Program-made: the position numbers and the translations under genes
Assembly (NCBI RefSeq): GCF_029968015.1
Contig: NZ_JASCIS010000018.1
Coordinates: 1 to 64,000, forward strand
From: Streptomyces luteolus
Lineage (GTDB): Bacteria; Actinomycetota; Actinomycetes; Streptomycetales; Streptomycetaceae
DNA: 64,000 nt
Direction: 5' to 3'
In this document: piece after piece, positions 16,802 through 25,972 of the stretch
Numbering within the stretch: position 1 is the first letter of the stretch
How the letters are laid out: each line of letters starts with the position of its first letter
The notes under the pieces: generated by a model
The model's input: only the letters and a program-made list of their open reading frames with translations
Told to the model about the DNA's origin: nothing
Database searches by the model: none

Positions 16802-19800
16802 ATGCGTGATCGAAGTAGCTGGTACCGGCCGGTCGTGGCCGCGCTCGGTCCTTGGCCCGAGGAGCATGCCGCAACGCGCCCATCGCTGTTCTGCCAAGTC
16901 GAGCTCGCCCTGCGGCTCGTCGAGACAGTGGCGCCGGGACATGCTGCCGAGGGAGCGTGGACGCTGCTCGGCGGCTACGGAGTCCGGTTCGCAAGGGCGG
17001 CGAAGCTCCCGATCGGACCCGCCGAGGAGACTGCTCTGAGCGCTGCTCGGCATCTGCTGTGGCCGATGCGGCGCGGCCGGCTGTGGCGACAGAGCCTGGA
17101 CACCTACCTGGAGTTGCCCGAGCGGTTGCGCGCATACCGCGTGCCGGGGGCCGGGGAGCCCGCGTACCGAGTCCCGCTCCTGGTGGCGGCCGACCGATTC
17201 GAGGTCTATGACGAGACTCTCGCCGCGCTGCCTGATTTCGCCACGAAGCCGCTGCCCCAGGCGGAGGCGGGCCAGCACCGATTTCTGGACCGGCGTCATC
17301 GGCGAGCCTCGGTCACCCTCCCGGCCGACCTTGTCCTCGAGTCGCTCGCCGGGCATCCGTTGGCCGGAGAACGTCCTGCCACGAAGGGCCCCGTCAAAGT
17401 GCCGCTGAGCGAACTCGCCGACGTGGCGCGATGGCTCGACAACGAGGAACAGCGGCGGGGCCTGCGGGCGGGGAACTGGGAAACACGGCTCGGTCACCTG
17501 GAACTCGACACGCGCACCTCGGGCGGGGCAGCGTTCGAGGAGTCGCAGGAACTACGGCTCGACCGGCTCACCCATCTCGTGGGCATGGTCGGCGCCGGCA
17601 AGTCGACTCTGATGTCCTTGCTCGCAGTCTGGGCCCACCAGAAGGGCCTGCGCATCACCCTCGTCGTCGGGGATGCCGCCGAACAGCTCACGCTGACCGA
17701 GACGTTCCGCTCCCTCGGCCTGCGGGCGGCCGTGGTTCAAGGCGGGACCACCCGACTCCAGCACGCTCAGCGCATGCATCGGCGGCACGCCGCGCGAGGC
17801 GAACAGTCCTTGCTCGGCCACACCGGAGCCGTGTTCTCCCACCTCAGTACGGCCTGCCCGTTGGACGCCCTGCGGGCTCTCGAGGTGTCCGAGCCGTTGC
17901 GGTACGCGGATGCACCGTGCGGATCCCTTCACCCGGTGCAGCAGACGCGAATGGGGGAAGGCGTCCAGGAGCCTGCGACGAAGAGTGCCGTGCGTGCCCT
18001 CGAACAGGCCAGGGGAGCAGTCGAGCCGCGCTCGGTCCCATCGGACGACCTTGAGGAGGACGATGACCCGGGGACGGACCACGCGTGCCCTCTGTGGAGC
18101 GCCTGTCCCCGCCACTCTGCTTCGCGTGACTTGGTGGATGCCCTGATCTGGGTGGCCAACCCCGCCAGCCTGGTTCAGACAACCGTTCCGCGGCAGCTCA
18201 ATGAGGAGCGTCTGCGCTACCTCGAGCTGGCCTGCCTGCGCAGCGACATCTTGATCGTCGACGAGGCGGATCGCGTGCAGATGCAGTGGGACCAGATGTT
18301 CGCGCCGTCCGCCACACTCGTCACGAATACGTCGGTCGCCGACTCCTGGCTCGACCAGCTGCAGACCCATGAGATCGCCGAACTGGCCCGGCAGGGAAGG
18401 GTCCAGCTGTCCGACCGAGACGTCGAACGCTGGTCCGCCGCCCTCGACGTCGTCGGGTCCACAGCGGACCGGCTGTACGCCATGCTCATCGACGACGCGG
18501 AGCTGCGCGACTGGGTGCAGATCGACTACTTCAGTCCGTGGACGCTCCAGGAGAAGCTGCTGCACGCCTGGTATCCCGCTCTGCTCGGGAGAACCGGCCC
18601 CTCGCCCGAGGCGGATCTCGAGGACGAGAACGCACTGTACGAGGACGAGGACGAGGAGGACCCCGAGCAGGACAACGCTCGCTCCCCGGAAGCACCTTGG
18701 ATGCGACGTCGTAGGGAGATCACCGCATTCTTCGACACCTTCCGTGACGATCCGCTCGGTGGACGAGGCCCGCACGGAACACCCACCGACGACCTGACAG
18801 GCCTGGCCCTCGATGTTCTGCACACCCTCGACGAGAAACAGACCCGGCGACGCGTCAGGGCTTTGCTCGACACGTTCCTCGACGAGGCGCCGGGCCCGGA
18901 GGCGCGCCCCGCAGTGGCTTCCCGCCGGGGCGAACGGCTCCCACTGCACCACATGCCGCTCACCGAGGAGTGGCGTGAACTCAACGCGCGCCGACTGGAG
19001 TTCACCCTGGTTCTGGCCGCACTGCACCAGCGTCTGGACCGCGTCACCTTCCTGTGGCCCCAAGTCGAGGCCGCGCTGCGACTGGACGCCGCGAGCCATG
19101 AACTGACGCGCAGGCCGCCTCTCGATTACGCGCCACTCCTGCCCGAGGCGCCGATGGGCAACGTGCTCGGCTTCCAGTTCCTCGTGGACGAGCGCGCCGC
19201 TGCGCGCAGCAAGGACGGGCACAGGACCGGCACTCTGCGCTTCTTCCGCTGTGCGGGCGTCGGCCGTGAACTTCTCTTGAATCTGCCGCAGTTGGGCTCC
19301 AGGAGCGGCAGAGCCCAGGAGGGGCCGCACGTCCTGCTCATGTCGGGCACCAGCTGGGCAGGGACCTCCACGCGCGCGCACGTCCTGGCTCCCGTTCAGG
19401 CGGTGCTCAAACCGCAGAAGAAGGCGCTGGACGCCATTCGCCGGACGGAGTTTCGTACCGGGTTCCTCTACGACGCCTCAGGGGGCCCGATCCGGCTGTC
19501 GGGAGTGGAGCCGGACCAGCGCGCTGATGTGCTGCGTCTGATGATCGATCGGCTGGCCCGACCCCGTGGCGACGGCAAGTCGTCTCCCTTGCAGAGTGAG
19601 CTGGCTCAGATCCGTGACCAGCGCCGTAAGCGAGCGCTGCTCCTCGTGGGCAGCTACAAGGAGGCCCAGACGGCAGCCGCTGCCCTGGAGGAGATCCCGC
19701 GCTGGCGCGGCCGCGTGCGTGTCCTGGCAGCTGACGACGCCGAGTTGGAGACAGCCGTCGACGGCCCTGCGCACCGAGCCCCCGGCCAACGGACGACGGT

Positions 19801-20608
19801 CACCTCCACAAGGGCGGAGGCGGTGCGCCGTGGTGACCTGGCCTCCTTCGCGGATGATCCGGACGCCGAGCTTCTCGTCGCCCCGCTGCTCGCCGTCGAG
19901 CGCGGGCACAACATCCTCACCGTGCCCCAGCGCCCGGGAGAGGAGCGGGTGGCGGCATTCGGAACCGTATTCTTCCTGGTCCGGCCGCACCCTCGGCCTG
20001 ACGACCTCATGCTCTCCGTGTTCGCCGTGAACGACTGGGCGACCCGGTTCGTTCGAGGCCAACTCCAGCTTCCAGAAGGCACGTTCGACGACCTCGTGAC
20101 TGCGGCGGGTGACCTGCACGCGGCCGGTGGGGCTTTCCGTACGTCGGCGCGTGGTGTCTGGCGGCATCTGCTGTCCCGGCCCTACATCTACTCGTCTCTC
20201 TCCGACGACGAGAAGAAGTCCTTCGTCTGGGACCAGCTCGTCACCATCTGGCAGGTCATCGGCCGCCTGGTCCGCGGAGGTGTACCCGCGCGCGTAGTCT
20301 TCGTCGATGCGGCGTTCGCTCCCCGACTCGCCGCCGCCGGCGCCCCGTTCACTGCCCGAGCGTCGCGTCCGCGACGGGGCGACGACCCCGGGCTTCTTGT
20401 GCGTCTGCGTGACGTGTTGTCCCCGTACTTCGCGGACGTCCATCCCACCGCTATGGACGCGTGCCCCGACCCCGCCGACACGCCACTGGTCAGGCTGCTC
20501 TACCGCCCGCTTTTCGAGGCCCTCCGAGAGATCGGGGCGGAGCACGTCGACACGGACACCGACGACGGACGGGCGGTCACGACCCGTCAACTCCCCATGC
20601 CACAGTGA
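16802..20608 (+). CDS. DinG/XPD-like Fe-S superfamily 2 helicase of the pPIWI-RE operon
   Basis: 1,268 residues from ATG 16802. Walker A is 261-268 (GMVGAGKS) and the DEAD box is 487-490 (LIVDEADR). Between them are four cysteines at about 352, 373, 429 and 435, the placement of the Fe-S cluster in XPD/DinG helicases. Motif VI is 1151-1158 (QVIGRLVR). An acidic low-complexity stretch (EDEDEEDPEQ) lies near 620. The ~230-residue N-terminal region is unrelated to DinG and may be a locus-specific module. The gene is 58 bases after the REase and 11 bases before the pPIWI-RE gene. It should unwind DNA or DNA-RNA duplexes 5' to 3' for the PIWI protein and nucleases; substrate is inferred. Confidence 0.82.
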   Translation: MRDRSSWYRPVVAALGPWPEEHAATRPSLFCQVELALRLVETVAPGHAAEGAWTLLGGYGVRFARAAKLPIGPAEETALSAARHLLWPMRRGRLWRQSLDTYLELPERLRAYRVPGAGEPAYRVPLLVAADRFEVYDETLAALPDFATKPLPQAEAGQHRFLDRRHRRASVTLPADLVLESLAGHPLAGERPATKGPVKVPLSELADVARWLDNEEQRRGLRAGNWETRLGHLELDTRTSGGAAFEESQELRLDRLTHLVGMVGAGKSTLMSLLAVWAHQKGLRITLVVGDAAEQLTLTETFRSLGLRAAVVQGGTTRLQHAQRMHRRHAARGEQSLLGHTGAVFSHLSTACPLDALRALEVSEPLRYADAPCGSLHPVQQTRMGEGVQEPATKSAVRALEQARGAVEPRSVPSDDLEEDDDPGTDHACPLWSACPRHSASRDLVDALIWVANPASLVQTTVPRQLNEERLRYLELACLRSDILIVDEADRVQMQWDQMFAPSATLVTNTSVADSWLDQLQTHEIAELARQGRVQLSDRDVERWSAALDVVGSTADRLYAMLIDDAELRDWVQIDYFSPWTLQEKLLHAWYPALLGRTGPSPEADLEDENALYEDEDEEDPEQDNARSPEAPWMRRRREITAFFDTFRDDPLGGRGPHGTPTDDLTGLALDVLHTLDEKQTRRRVRALLDTFLDEAPGPEARPAVASRRGERLPLHHMPLTEEWRELNARRLEFTLVLAALHQRLDRVTFLWPQVEAALRLDAASHELTRRPPLDYAPLLPEAPMGNVLGFQFLVDERAAARSKDGHRTGTLRFFRCAGVGRELLLNLPQLGSRSGRAQEGPHVLLMSGTSWAGTSTRAHVLAPVQAVLKPQKKALDAIRRTEFRTGFLYDASGGPIRLSGVEPDQRADVLRLMIDRLARPRGDGKSSPLQSELAQIRDQRRKRALLLVGSYKEAQTAAAALEEIPRWRGRVRVLAADDAELETAVDGPAHRAPGQRTTVTSTRAEAVRRGDLASFADDPDAELLVAPLLAVERGHNILTVPQRPGEERVAAFGTVFFLVRPHPRPDDLMLSVFAVNDWATRFVRGQLQLPEGTFDDLVTAAGDLHAAGGAFRTSARGVWRHLLSRPYIYSSLSDDEKKSFVWDQLVTIWQVIGRLVRGGVPARVVFVDAAFAPRLAAAGAPFTARASRPRRGDDPGLLVRLRDVLSPYFADVHPTAMDACPDPADTPLVRLLYRPLFEALREIGAEHVDTDTDDGRAVTTRQLPMPQ

Positions 20609-20619
20609 GGACAACCGAC

Positions 20620-23600
20620 ATGTACCAGAACGTCCGCAGGTCCGCGTACCACCTGGCTGACGACCGCTCGCCCTGGACCGAGAACTACCGTGCGCTCGAA
20701 TTTCCCGAACAGTGGCGCGCCGGACTGCTCGACCTGCACAACCACGGGCGCCCCGAGGGCAAGCAGCAGCGGAGCCTGCCTACGCGCCGACTGGACGCCG
20801 TGCTGCAGACCCTCGCCCCGGATGTGATCGTCCGCCCGCGCCCGCGTCAGCCGGTCGAACTGGTGCCTGGCCCCCGCCGAGAACCAGGGGCGGAGCCTTC
20901 CGAAGACTTCTGGATGTACGTCCCCGCCGCCGCCCCCGACCCGCTCCCCGGCCGCGCGATGCAGCAGCTGTTCGACGCCTGGCTGCGCACTCTCGGGCCC
21001 AAGGGCGCGGCCCAGGACCCTCGATTCCGTGAGCTTCTCCTGGCCACCAGCGCGGATCTGAAGCAAGACCTGCCGAAGTGGCAATCGCTCTACGGTGTGG
21101 AACTCCTCACTGCCGAGCCGACGCCGGGCGGCACGGCAGCCCCCGATCCGCGCCAGTTTCAGCTCGCCACCGATGCCCTGGCCCGCCGCATTCTGGCCCT
21201 CGATCCCTACACGTTCGACGGCGGAAGCCTGCAATTTCGTGCCCTGCCGCGAGGGCCGCGCGACCAGGGAGCCGAGCTGATGTCGCAGCCTCTGTGCCGA
21301 ACCACCAAGGGCAAAGAGTGGTGGTTCTCGGTGGTTCTGAACATCTCGCTGCACACCACACCCTTCGACGATCGGGCGCGTCTCCATCTGCATTGGGGTG
21401 TACGTCGTTGGGCCACCCACCCCAAGGGCGCCGCCAAGCGCCTCGACCTCCCCTATCGGGAGGCGACGACCGTATACCTGCGACCGACGATCCCTTGGCT
21501 GCCGGGAGCGCCGGCCACCGAACGCTTTGCACTGGCCCGGCTGCGCCGTGACCGAGCGGCCGATGCTTTCGTGTGGGCGGAGAACGATGCGGCCGGAATA
21601 CTGCGAGGGATCAGCCTCGCGGGTGAGTTCCCCGACCCCGAACAGCTGCTCACCGAGCCGGAGCCGTGGATCGACAACGGCCACGGCCTGAGTGCTGCCG
21701 TTGTGCACAGCACACGCATGGGTGAGCACGGCATCGGTTCCGGGTTCATGCCCAACCAACGTGCCCAGCTGACGGAATGGGCCGAACAGGCCCTTCCCGA
21801 ACAGCTGGTCAGGGTGCCCGATCTGGTGCGCGGGCGTGGTAAGGGCATCGGCGCACCGGAGAACCGACGGCCGAAGAAGCGCACCGATGACGTCAAGCAC
21901 ACCGAGGGCCGGGCACGACGGGTGGCTCTCGCCACCCAGCGCGGGATCGCCGGACTCTCGGCAGATGGTGAAGCTGCGTCGGTCATCGAGGCGCGACTGC
22001 TGTGGCAGTCCCCCGAAGTGCGCAGGGCAGCGGTGGCGCAATTCGCCACCTCCCTGGGCCTCGAAGGAGACGGCGGCACCTCCCTGAACCGCTTCACTGA
22101 GCGCGACTACGAACAGGCGGCGCCAGGGAAGCCCGTCGTCCTGGAATGGCGTACGGACGACATCACCCTCCGTCTGCGCGTCCTGCCGCTGGCCGAAGGG
22201 CTGGGAGACCGGCTCGCGCCGGACTCCGCCGTGAAGGGCCGAGGCGCAGCCCTTGCGGCGGCCGTGACCGGTCGCAGGCGCGCGTTGCACGACTGGCTTC
22301 GACAGGACGGGGCCGACCCCGCGAACCCAGGGCTCGCCCTCGTCGAGATCGCCCACCGCAGCACGTTCCGCCCGTCGGCCACGGACCCCAAGTTCGCTGT
22401 GCGTCTCGGGTGTGCCGACGCTGGACTGCTGACCCAGTTCGTCGTCACTCCGTCCGCCGACCGGCAGATCGACAACGTCGCCAGCCTCGCCCACCGTGCC
22501 GAGAGCGCCTGGCATGACGGATTCCGTCAGCTCGGTGTGCGTGTTCTGCCCGAGCACACCCTGGGTGGTGATCTCCCCGAGGAACTCCAGTACGCGGCTG
22601 TGTGGATGGTCAAACGCCGCAAGGACGGCCCGACCCGGATCGCCCGGCACCTTCCGGTCGCCGTTCTCGTGACCCCTCTGCCGGACGGCCGCGGGCTCGC
22701 TGCGGTGCGGGGCTGGGACGACAGTGCGGGGGAGTGGGTGCCGTACGCGCAGTTCCTCCTCGGCCTGGTCAAGCAGGCGGAGATCGACCCCGAGTCGTAC
22801 ACGGAACTCGACTTTTCCGCCCAGGCGTTGCCGGCCGACGCACCACCGATCGGCACCGCGCAGCGCCGTGCCGATCTCGCACAGCAGCGCAGGGAGACCG
22901 CAGCCTTCCTGCAGCGCGTCCTGCACTCTCTTCGCGGTCGGCCGACAGCGTTGATCACGCACGCTCAGAACAGCAGGCTGCACTGGCCGTGGCTGCAGGA
23001 CGGCCGTATCGAACCGGATGCGGTCCGGATCGGACACGCCCCGCCCGGGAGGCTTGACGACGAGCTGCGGCTCGTACGCGTACGTGGAGGCAGCGGACGC
23101 GAAAGTGCACAGTGGTGGGGCCTGGCCGATCCGGGCAGGCCGCACGGGCAGCCGGCCGGGTTCTGGAAGCAGACCCAGGGCCCGGACGGGGCACGGAACC
23201 GTGAGCGAGTCTTCTACAGCACGACGGAGCGCCCTGGGAGCTTTCCCGTCTCGCCCTCACTGGACCGCCTGGCCACCAGGGTGACCGCGGCGGGCAACCT
23301 CACCTCGCAGTCCGGCAAGGGCGCCTGGAATCCCACTCTCGTTGAAATCGCCGTCCTCGGGTGTCATGACGGTGACGGCACTCCTGCTGTTTCCGTGACC
23401 GGCAGGCCCGACAGTGCCGAGGCGCTTGCCCTCGCCATGCACCAGTTGCGTCAGGCCCCCGACTACAACGCGGACCTCTCGCTGCCCCTTCCGCTGCACC
23501 TGGCGGGGCGAGCCCAGGAATACGTCCTGCCGACGATCGCGGATGGTGACGAGAACACGGAGGAGGGGGAGGCGCCCCCCGAGCAGCGGGCGTCCGAAAG

Positions 23601-23691
23601 GGATCCGGACCTGGCAGGCACTGTGGAGGCGGGGACTGAAGAGCCCCTCGACGAGGTTGCCCAGCTCACCCTGTTCGGGGAGCTCGAATGA
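20620..23691 (+). CDS. pPIWI-RE family Argonaute-like protein
   Basis: 1,023 residues from ATG 20620. The C-terminal ~350 residues resemble the PIWI/RNase H module of the pPIWI-RE family: ALITHAQNSRLHWPWLQDG (about 776), LRLVRVRGGSGRES, RVFYSTTERPGSF, GAWNPTLVEIAVLG (Glu about 909) and SLPLPLHLA near the end. The family is named for conserved Arg and Glu residues; I cannot align it here, so catalytic status is open. The N-terminal half has PSEDFWMYVPAA and EWWFSVVLNISLHTTPFDD, suggesting the family-specific N-terminal region. The acidic tail is probably disordered. By operon it is the guide-binding or target-recognising core of a plasmid or phage defence system. Confidence 0.78.
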   Translation: MYQNVRRSAYHLADDRSPWTENYRALEFPEQWRAGLLDLHNHGRPEGKQQRSLPTRRLDAVLQTLAPDVIVRPRPRQPVELVPGPRREPGAEPSEDFWMYVPAAAPDPLPGRAMQQLFDAWLRTLGPKGAAQDPRFRELLLATSADLKQDLPKWQSLYGVELLTAEPTPGGTAAPDPRQFQLATDALARRILALDPYTFDGGSLQFRALPRGPRDQGAELMSQPLCRTTKGKEWWFSVVLNISLHTTPFDDRARLHLHWGVRRWATHPKGAAKRLDLPYREATTVYLRPTIPWLPGAPATERFALARLRRDRAADAFVWAENDAAGILRGISLAGEFPDPEQLLTEPEPWIDNGHGLSAAVVHSTRMGEHGIGSGFMPNQRAQLTEWAEQALPEQLVRVPDLVRGRGKGIGAPENRRPKKRTDDVKHTEGRARRVALATQRGIAGLSADGEAASVIEARLLWQSPEVRRAAVAQFATSLGLEGDGGTSLNRFTERDYEQAAPGKPVVLEWRTDDITLRLRVLPLAEGLGDRLAPDSAVKGRGAALAAAVTGRRRALHDWLRQDGADPANPGLALVEIAHRSTFRPSATDPKFAVRLGCADAGLLTQFVVTPSADRQIDNVASLAHRAESAWHDGFRQLGVRVLPEHTLGGDLPEELQYAAVWMVKRRKDGPTRIARHLPVAVLVTPLPDGRGLAAVRGWDDSAGEWVPYAQFLLGLVKQAEIDPESYTELDFSAQALPADAPPIGTAQRRADLAQQRRETAAFLQRVLHSLRGRPTALITHAQNSRLHWPWLQDGRIEPDAVRIGHAPPGRLDDELRLVRVRGGSGRESAQWWGLADPGRPHGQPAGFWKQTQGPDGARNRERVFYSTTERPGSFPVSPSLDRLATRVTAAGNLTSQSGKGAWNPTLVEIAVLGCHDGDGTPAVSVTGRPDSAEALALAMHQLRQAPDYNADLSLPLPLHLAGRAQEYVLPTIADGDENTEEGEAPPEQRASERDPDLAGTVEAGTEEPLDEVAQLTLFGELE

Positions 23692-23760
23692 CCTGTGGCT
23701 GACGGTCCGGTGCCCGCACCGGCCCGGCAGGCGACCTGGTCAGCGATGCCGAGACGTCAC

Positions 23761-25812
23761 TCAGCCGGGCCGGTGCGACCGGTCCCGCACGGTGGTATCG
23801 GGGTCAAGGCCGATCGTCGAAAGCCTGTCGCTCACACCTGCGGACAGCTCCTGGCCCAGTGAGCCGGCCTTGGTCAGGAGCGCTTCGAAGGCGGCCAGGC
23901 GGCGGAAGGCATCGACGTACACCGCCTGTTCCTCCAGCGGTAGTTGGAGTACCTGCAGCCTGCGGATGTCCACGCGTGAAGAGCTGGAGGTGTGGGTGCC
24001 TGCCTGACGGCCGTTGGCCGGAGCACGCAGGCAGCCGGCGAGGAAGTGTGCATCGAGCCGCTTGGGGTCGACGCGCAGTGCGTGCAGCTGAGGGCCGAGC
24101 GCGATCGGCGGCCCCTGGTGCACCCAGGCTCGGAAGGCACGGACCACTCCGGCGACGACTACATCGCCCTCCTCGGCGATTGAGGCATGCGCACGCGCCT
24201 CATCGGCGGCGAGATGGGTGCTGGGGATGCCGTCCATCAAGAGGTCGGGAACGGTGAGCAGCGGTACGGAGTCCTGCGTCGCCGGCCCGGCCTGCGGTGG
24301 TTGCTTTCCTGTCCGCAGGGTCAGCACCCCGGCCTTGATCAGGTCAGCCACGGTGGTCTGGGTCTGTGCCGACTCGGTGGCGAACCGGAGCGAGGCCAAG
24401 TGCTCGGTCTGAGCCGAGAGTTCGGTGAGCGAGGACTGCAACTCCGCCCACGATGCCTTCAATTCACTGCCGGACGGCTCGGATCCGGACGTGATGTGGC
24501 GTCCAGGCGTGACATCCACCTCGTCGTCCAGGAGGTCGAGGAGAGGAACGAGAGCAGCACCTTCAGGCGGAGTACGGTTCGGCTTGCCGAGCGTCTCGAG
24601 GGCCGTAAGCACGAAGGAGCTGAGGGCACTCCACTCGGGACCTGCCTCGCGTGTGCCTGGTCTGGCGAAGCTCGTTGCATCGATGAGGAGGGCGTCCTGA
24701 CCGCCGGGTGCCGCGTCCGCTCCGGATCCGACGGCCCGCAGGATCCACAACTGCAAGGAAACGCTGTGCGGTTGGGCGCTGCCCGGTGGCAAGGCGACTA
24801 CGGCGCGCAGAGCTCCGGTACGCAACAGAGAGCTGCGGATGCGCCGTCCGGCCTTGCGCGAGGCGACCGCGGGGGGAAGGACCACAACCGCTGCGCCCCC
24901 GGGCTTGAGGTGGGCCAGGAGATGCTGCACCCAGGCCAGCTCCGGCTCTGTCCGCGGTGGCAGGCCGTGGGCCCAACGCTGGTCGGTCGCAAGTTCCTCG
25001 TATCCCCAGTCCCGTTCGTTGAATGGCGGGTTGCACAGCGCAATGTCGGCCGTCTGCTCGGCGAACGGGTCCTCGCGCAGAGCGTCGGTGGTCTCGATCT
25101 GCGTCTGGAGATGGTGCTCGTCCGACAGGAAGCCGAACCTGGCCTGGGCGAGCGCGGCAAGGGCCGGATCCTGCTCGCACGCAAGCACGTTCAAACCCTT
25201 GCCCGCCAGTGCTTCGGCGACGGCTGCCGGCAGGTGTCCGGTGCCGCAGGCGGGGTCGAAAACTCGCATCGGGCTGCTGCTCGGGCCTTGCCGGACGAGG
25301 AGCGCGGCGCGGGCCATGAGGGTGGCGAGCTGTGGTGGTGTGGTGCTGAGCTGCCGCACGTGCGTCTCCAGCCACCGCTGGAGCAGGAATTCGAAGAATT
25401 CTTGGGAGCCTTCGGTCCGACCCAGTTTCGCTGCATCCTTGGCCAGCGCCTGAGCTTCGGGAGACAGGACGCTGCCGGTGGCCGCGCCCCGCGCGCGAGG
25501 ATCGCGCATGCGCCGGGCTGCCTCGGCAATGGTCAGGCCCGATTCGTCCCGGCTGCCGAGGGTTTCGAAGCGTGGCCACAGCAACTCGCGGCCGGCGACG
25601 TCCTTGAGCTTTCCGTTCTCGCGAAGCCACTGCTCGACCTGTGCCAAGGAGAACTGCGGACTGACGTCCGTGCCGCCGATACGCGAGGGGAACGAATCGT
25701 GCCTTCGCCGCCAGTTGCTGACGGCGGCGCGTCCCACCCCTGCGATCCGCGAGATCTCGGCGAGGCTGACGGGCACGGCATCGGGCAGGCTCATGGACTT
25801 CATCGAGCTCAT
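23761..25812 (-). CDS. HTH-N6-adenine DNA methyltransferase with S-like C-terminus
   Basis: 683 residues from ATG 25812 (GGAG 8 bases upstream); an upstream ATG at 25893 would put the start inside the operator. Residues 10-65 form a helix-turn-helix (SLAEISRIAGVGRAAVSNWRR) resembling MerR/AlpA-type domains. The methyltransferase has the SAM motif FDPACGTG (185-192) and the N6-adenine motif NPPF (261-264). Residues from about 430 onward look like a target-recognition region (TVADLIKAGVLTLRTGKQP; DVVVAGVVRAF). There is no restriction subunit of its own. It converges on the pPIWI-RE operon with a 69-base gap, so it may mark self DNA for that system. Its HTH is the only transcription-factor-like domain I see in the island. 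Confidence 0.83.
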   Translation of the reverse strand: MSSMKSMSLPDAVPVSLAEISRIAGVGRAAVSNWRRRHDSFPSRIGGTDVSPQFSLAQVEQWLRENGKLKDVAGRELLWPRFETLGSRDESGLTIAEAARRMRDPRARGAATGSVLSPEAQALAKDAAKLGRTEGSQEFFEFLLQRWLETHVRQLSTTPPQLATLMARAALLVRQGPSSSPMRVFDPACGTGHLPAAVAEALAGKGLNVLACEQDPALAALAQARFGFLSDEHHLQTQIETTDALREDPFAEQTADIALCNPPFNERDWGYEELATDQRWAHGLPPRTEPELAWVQHLLAHLKPGGAAVVVLPPAVASRKAGRRIRSSLLRTGALRAVVALPPGSAQPHSVSLQLWILRAVGSGADAAPGGQDALLIDATSFARPGTREAGPEWSALSSFVLTALETLGKPNRTPPEGAALVPLLDLLDDEVDVTPGRHITSGSEPSGSELKASWAELQSSLTELSAQTEHLASLRFATESAQTQTTVADLIKAGVLTLRTGKQPPQAGPATQDSVPLLTVPDLLMDGIPSTHLAADEARAHASIAEEGDVVVAGVVRAFRAWVHQGPPIALGPQLHALRVDPKRLDAHFLAGCLRAPANGRQAGTHTSSSSRVDIRRLQVLQLPLEEQAVYVDAFRRLAAFEALLTKAGSLGQELSAGVSDRLSTIGLDPDTTVRDRSHRPG

Positions 25813-25890
25813 CGAATCGTCTCCGGTGTGCTGGGCGGGCCGGGGTCGGCCGGCAACCTGGCTCCGCGGTGCCTGCAACAGTACTACGCT

Positions 25891-25907
25891 CATTGACTCT
25901 GTTCACA
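25891..25907. promoter_or_regulatory. Island element, copy 2
   Basis: CATTGACTCTGTTCACA keeps the core and right arm (GACTC, GTTCACA) of the element but has a degenerate left arm. It lies between the divergent methyltransferase (start 25812) and kinase (start 25973) genes, 79 and 66 bases away. The 79-base distance to the minus-strand gene is the same as at copy 1. Confidence 0.55.
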
Positions 25908-25972
25908 CAGTACTTGTGTGGGCCAAGAGTGTGGCAGGTCCGAGGGCCGACGGATGTGGAAGGACGGACACT

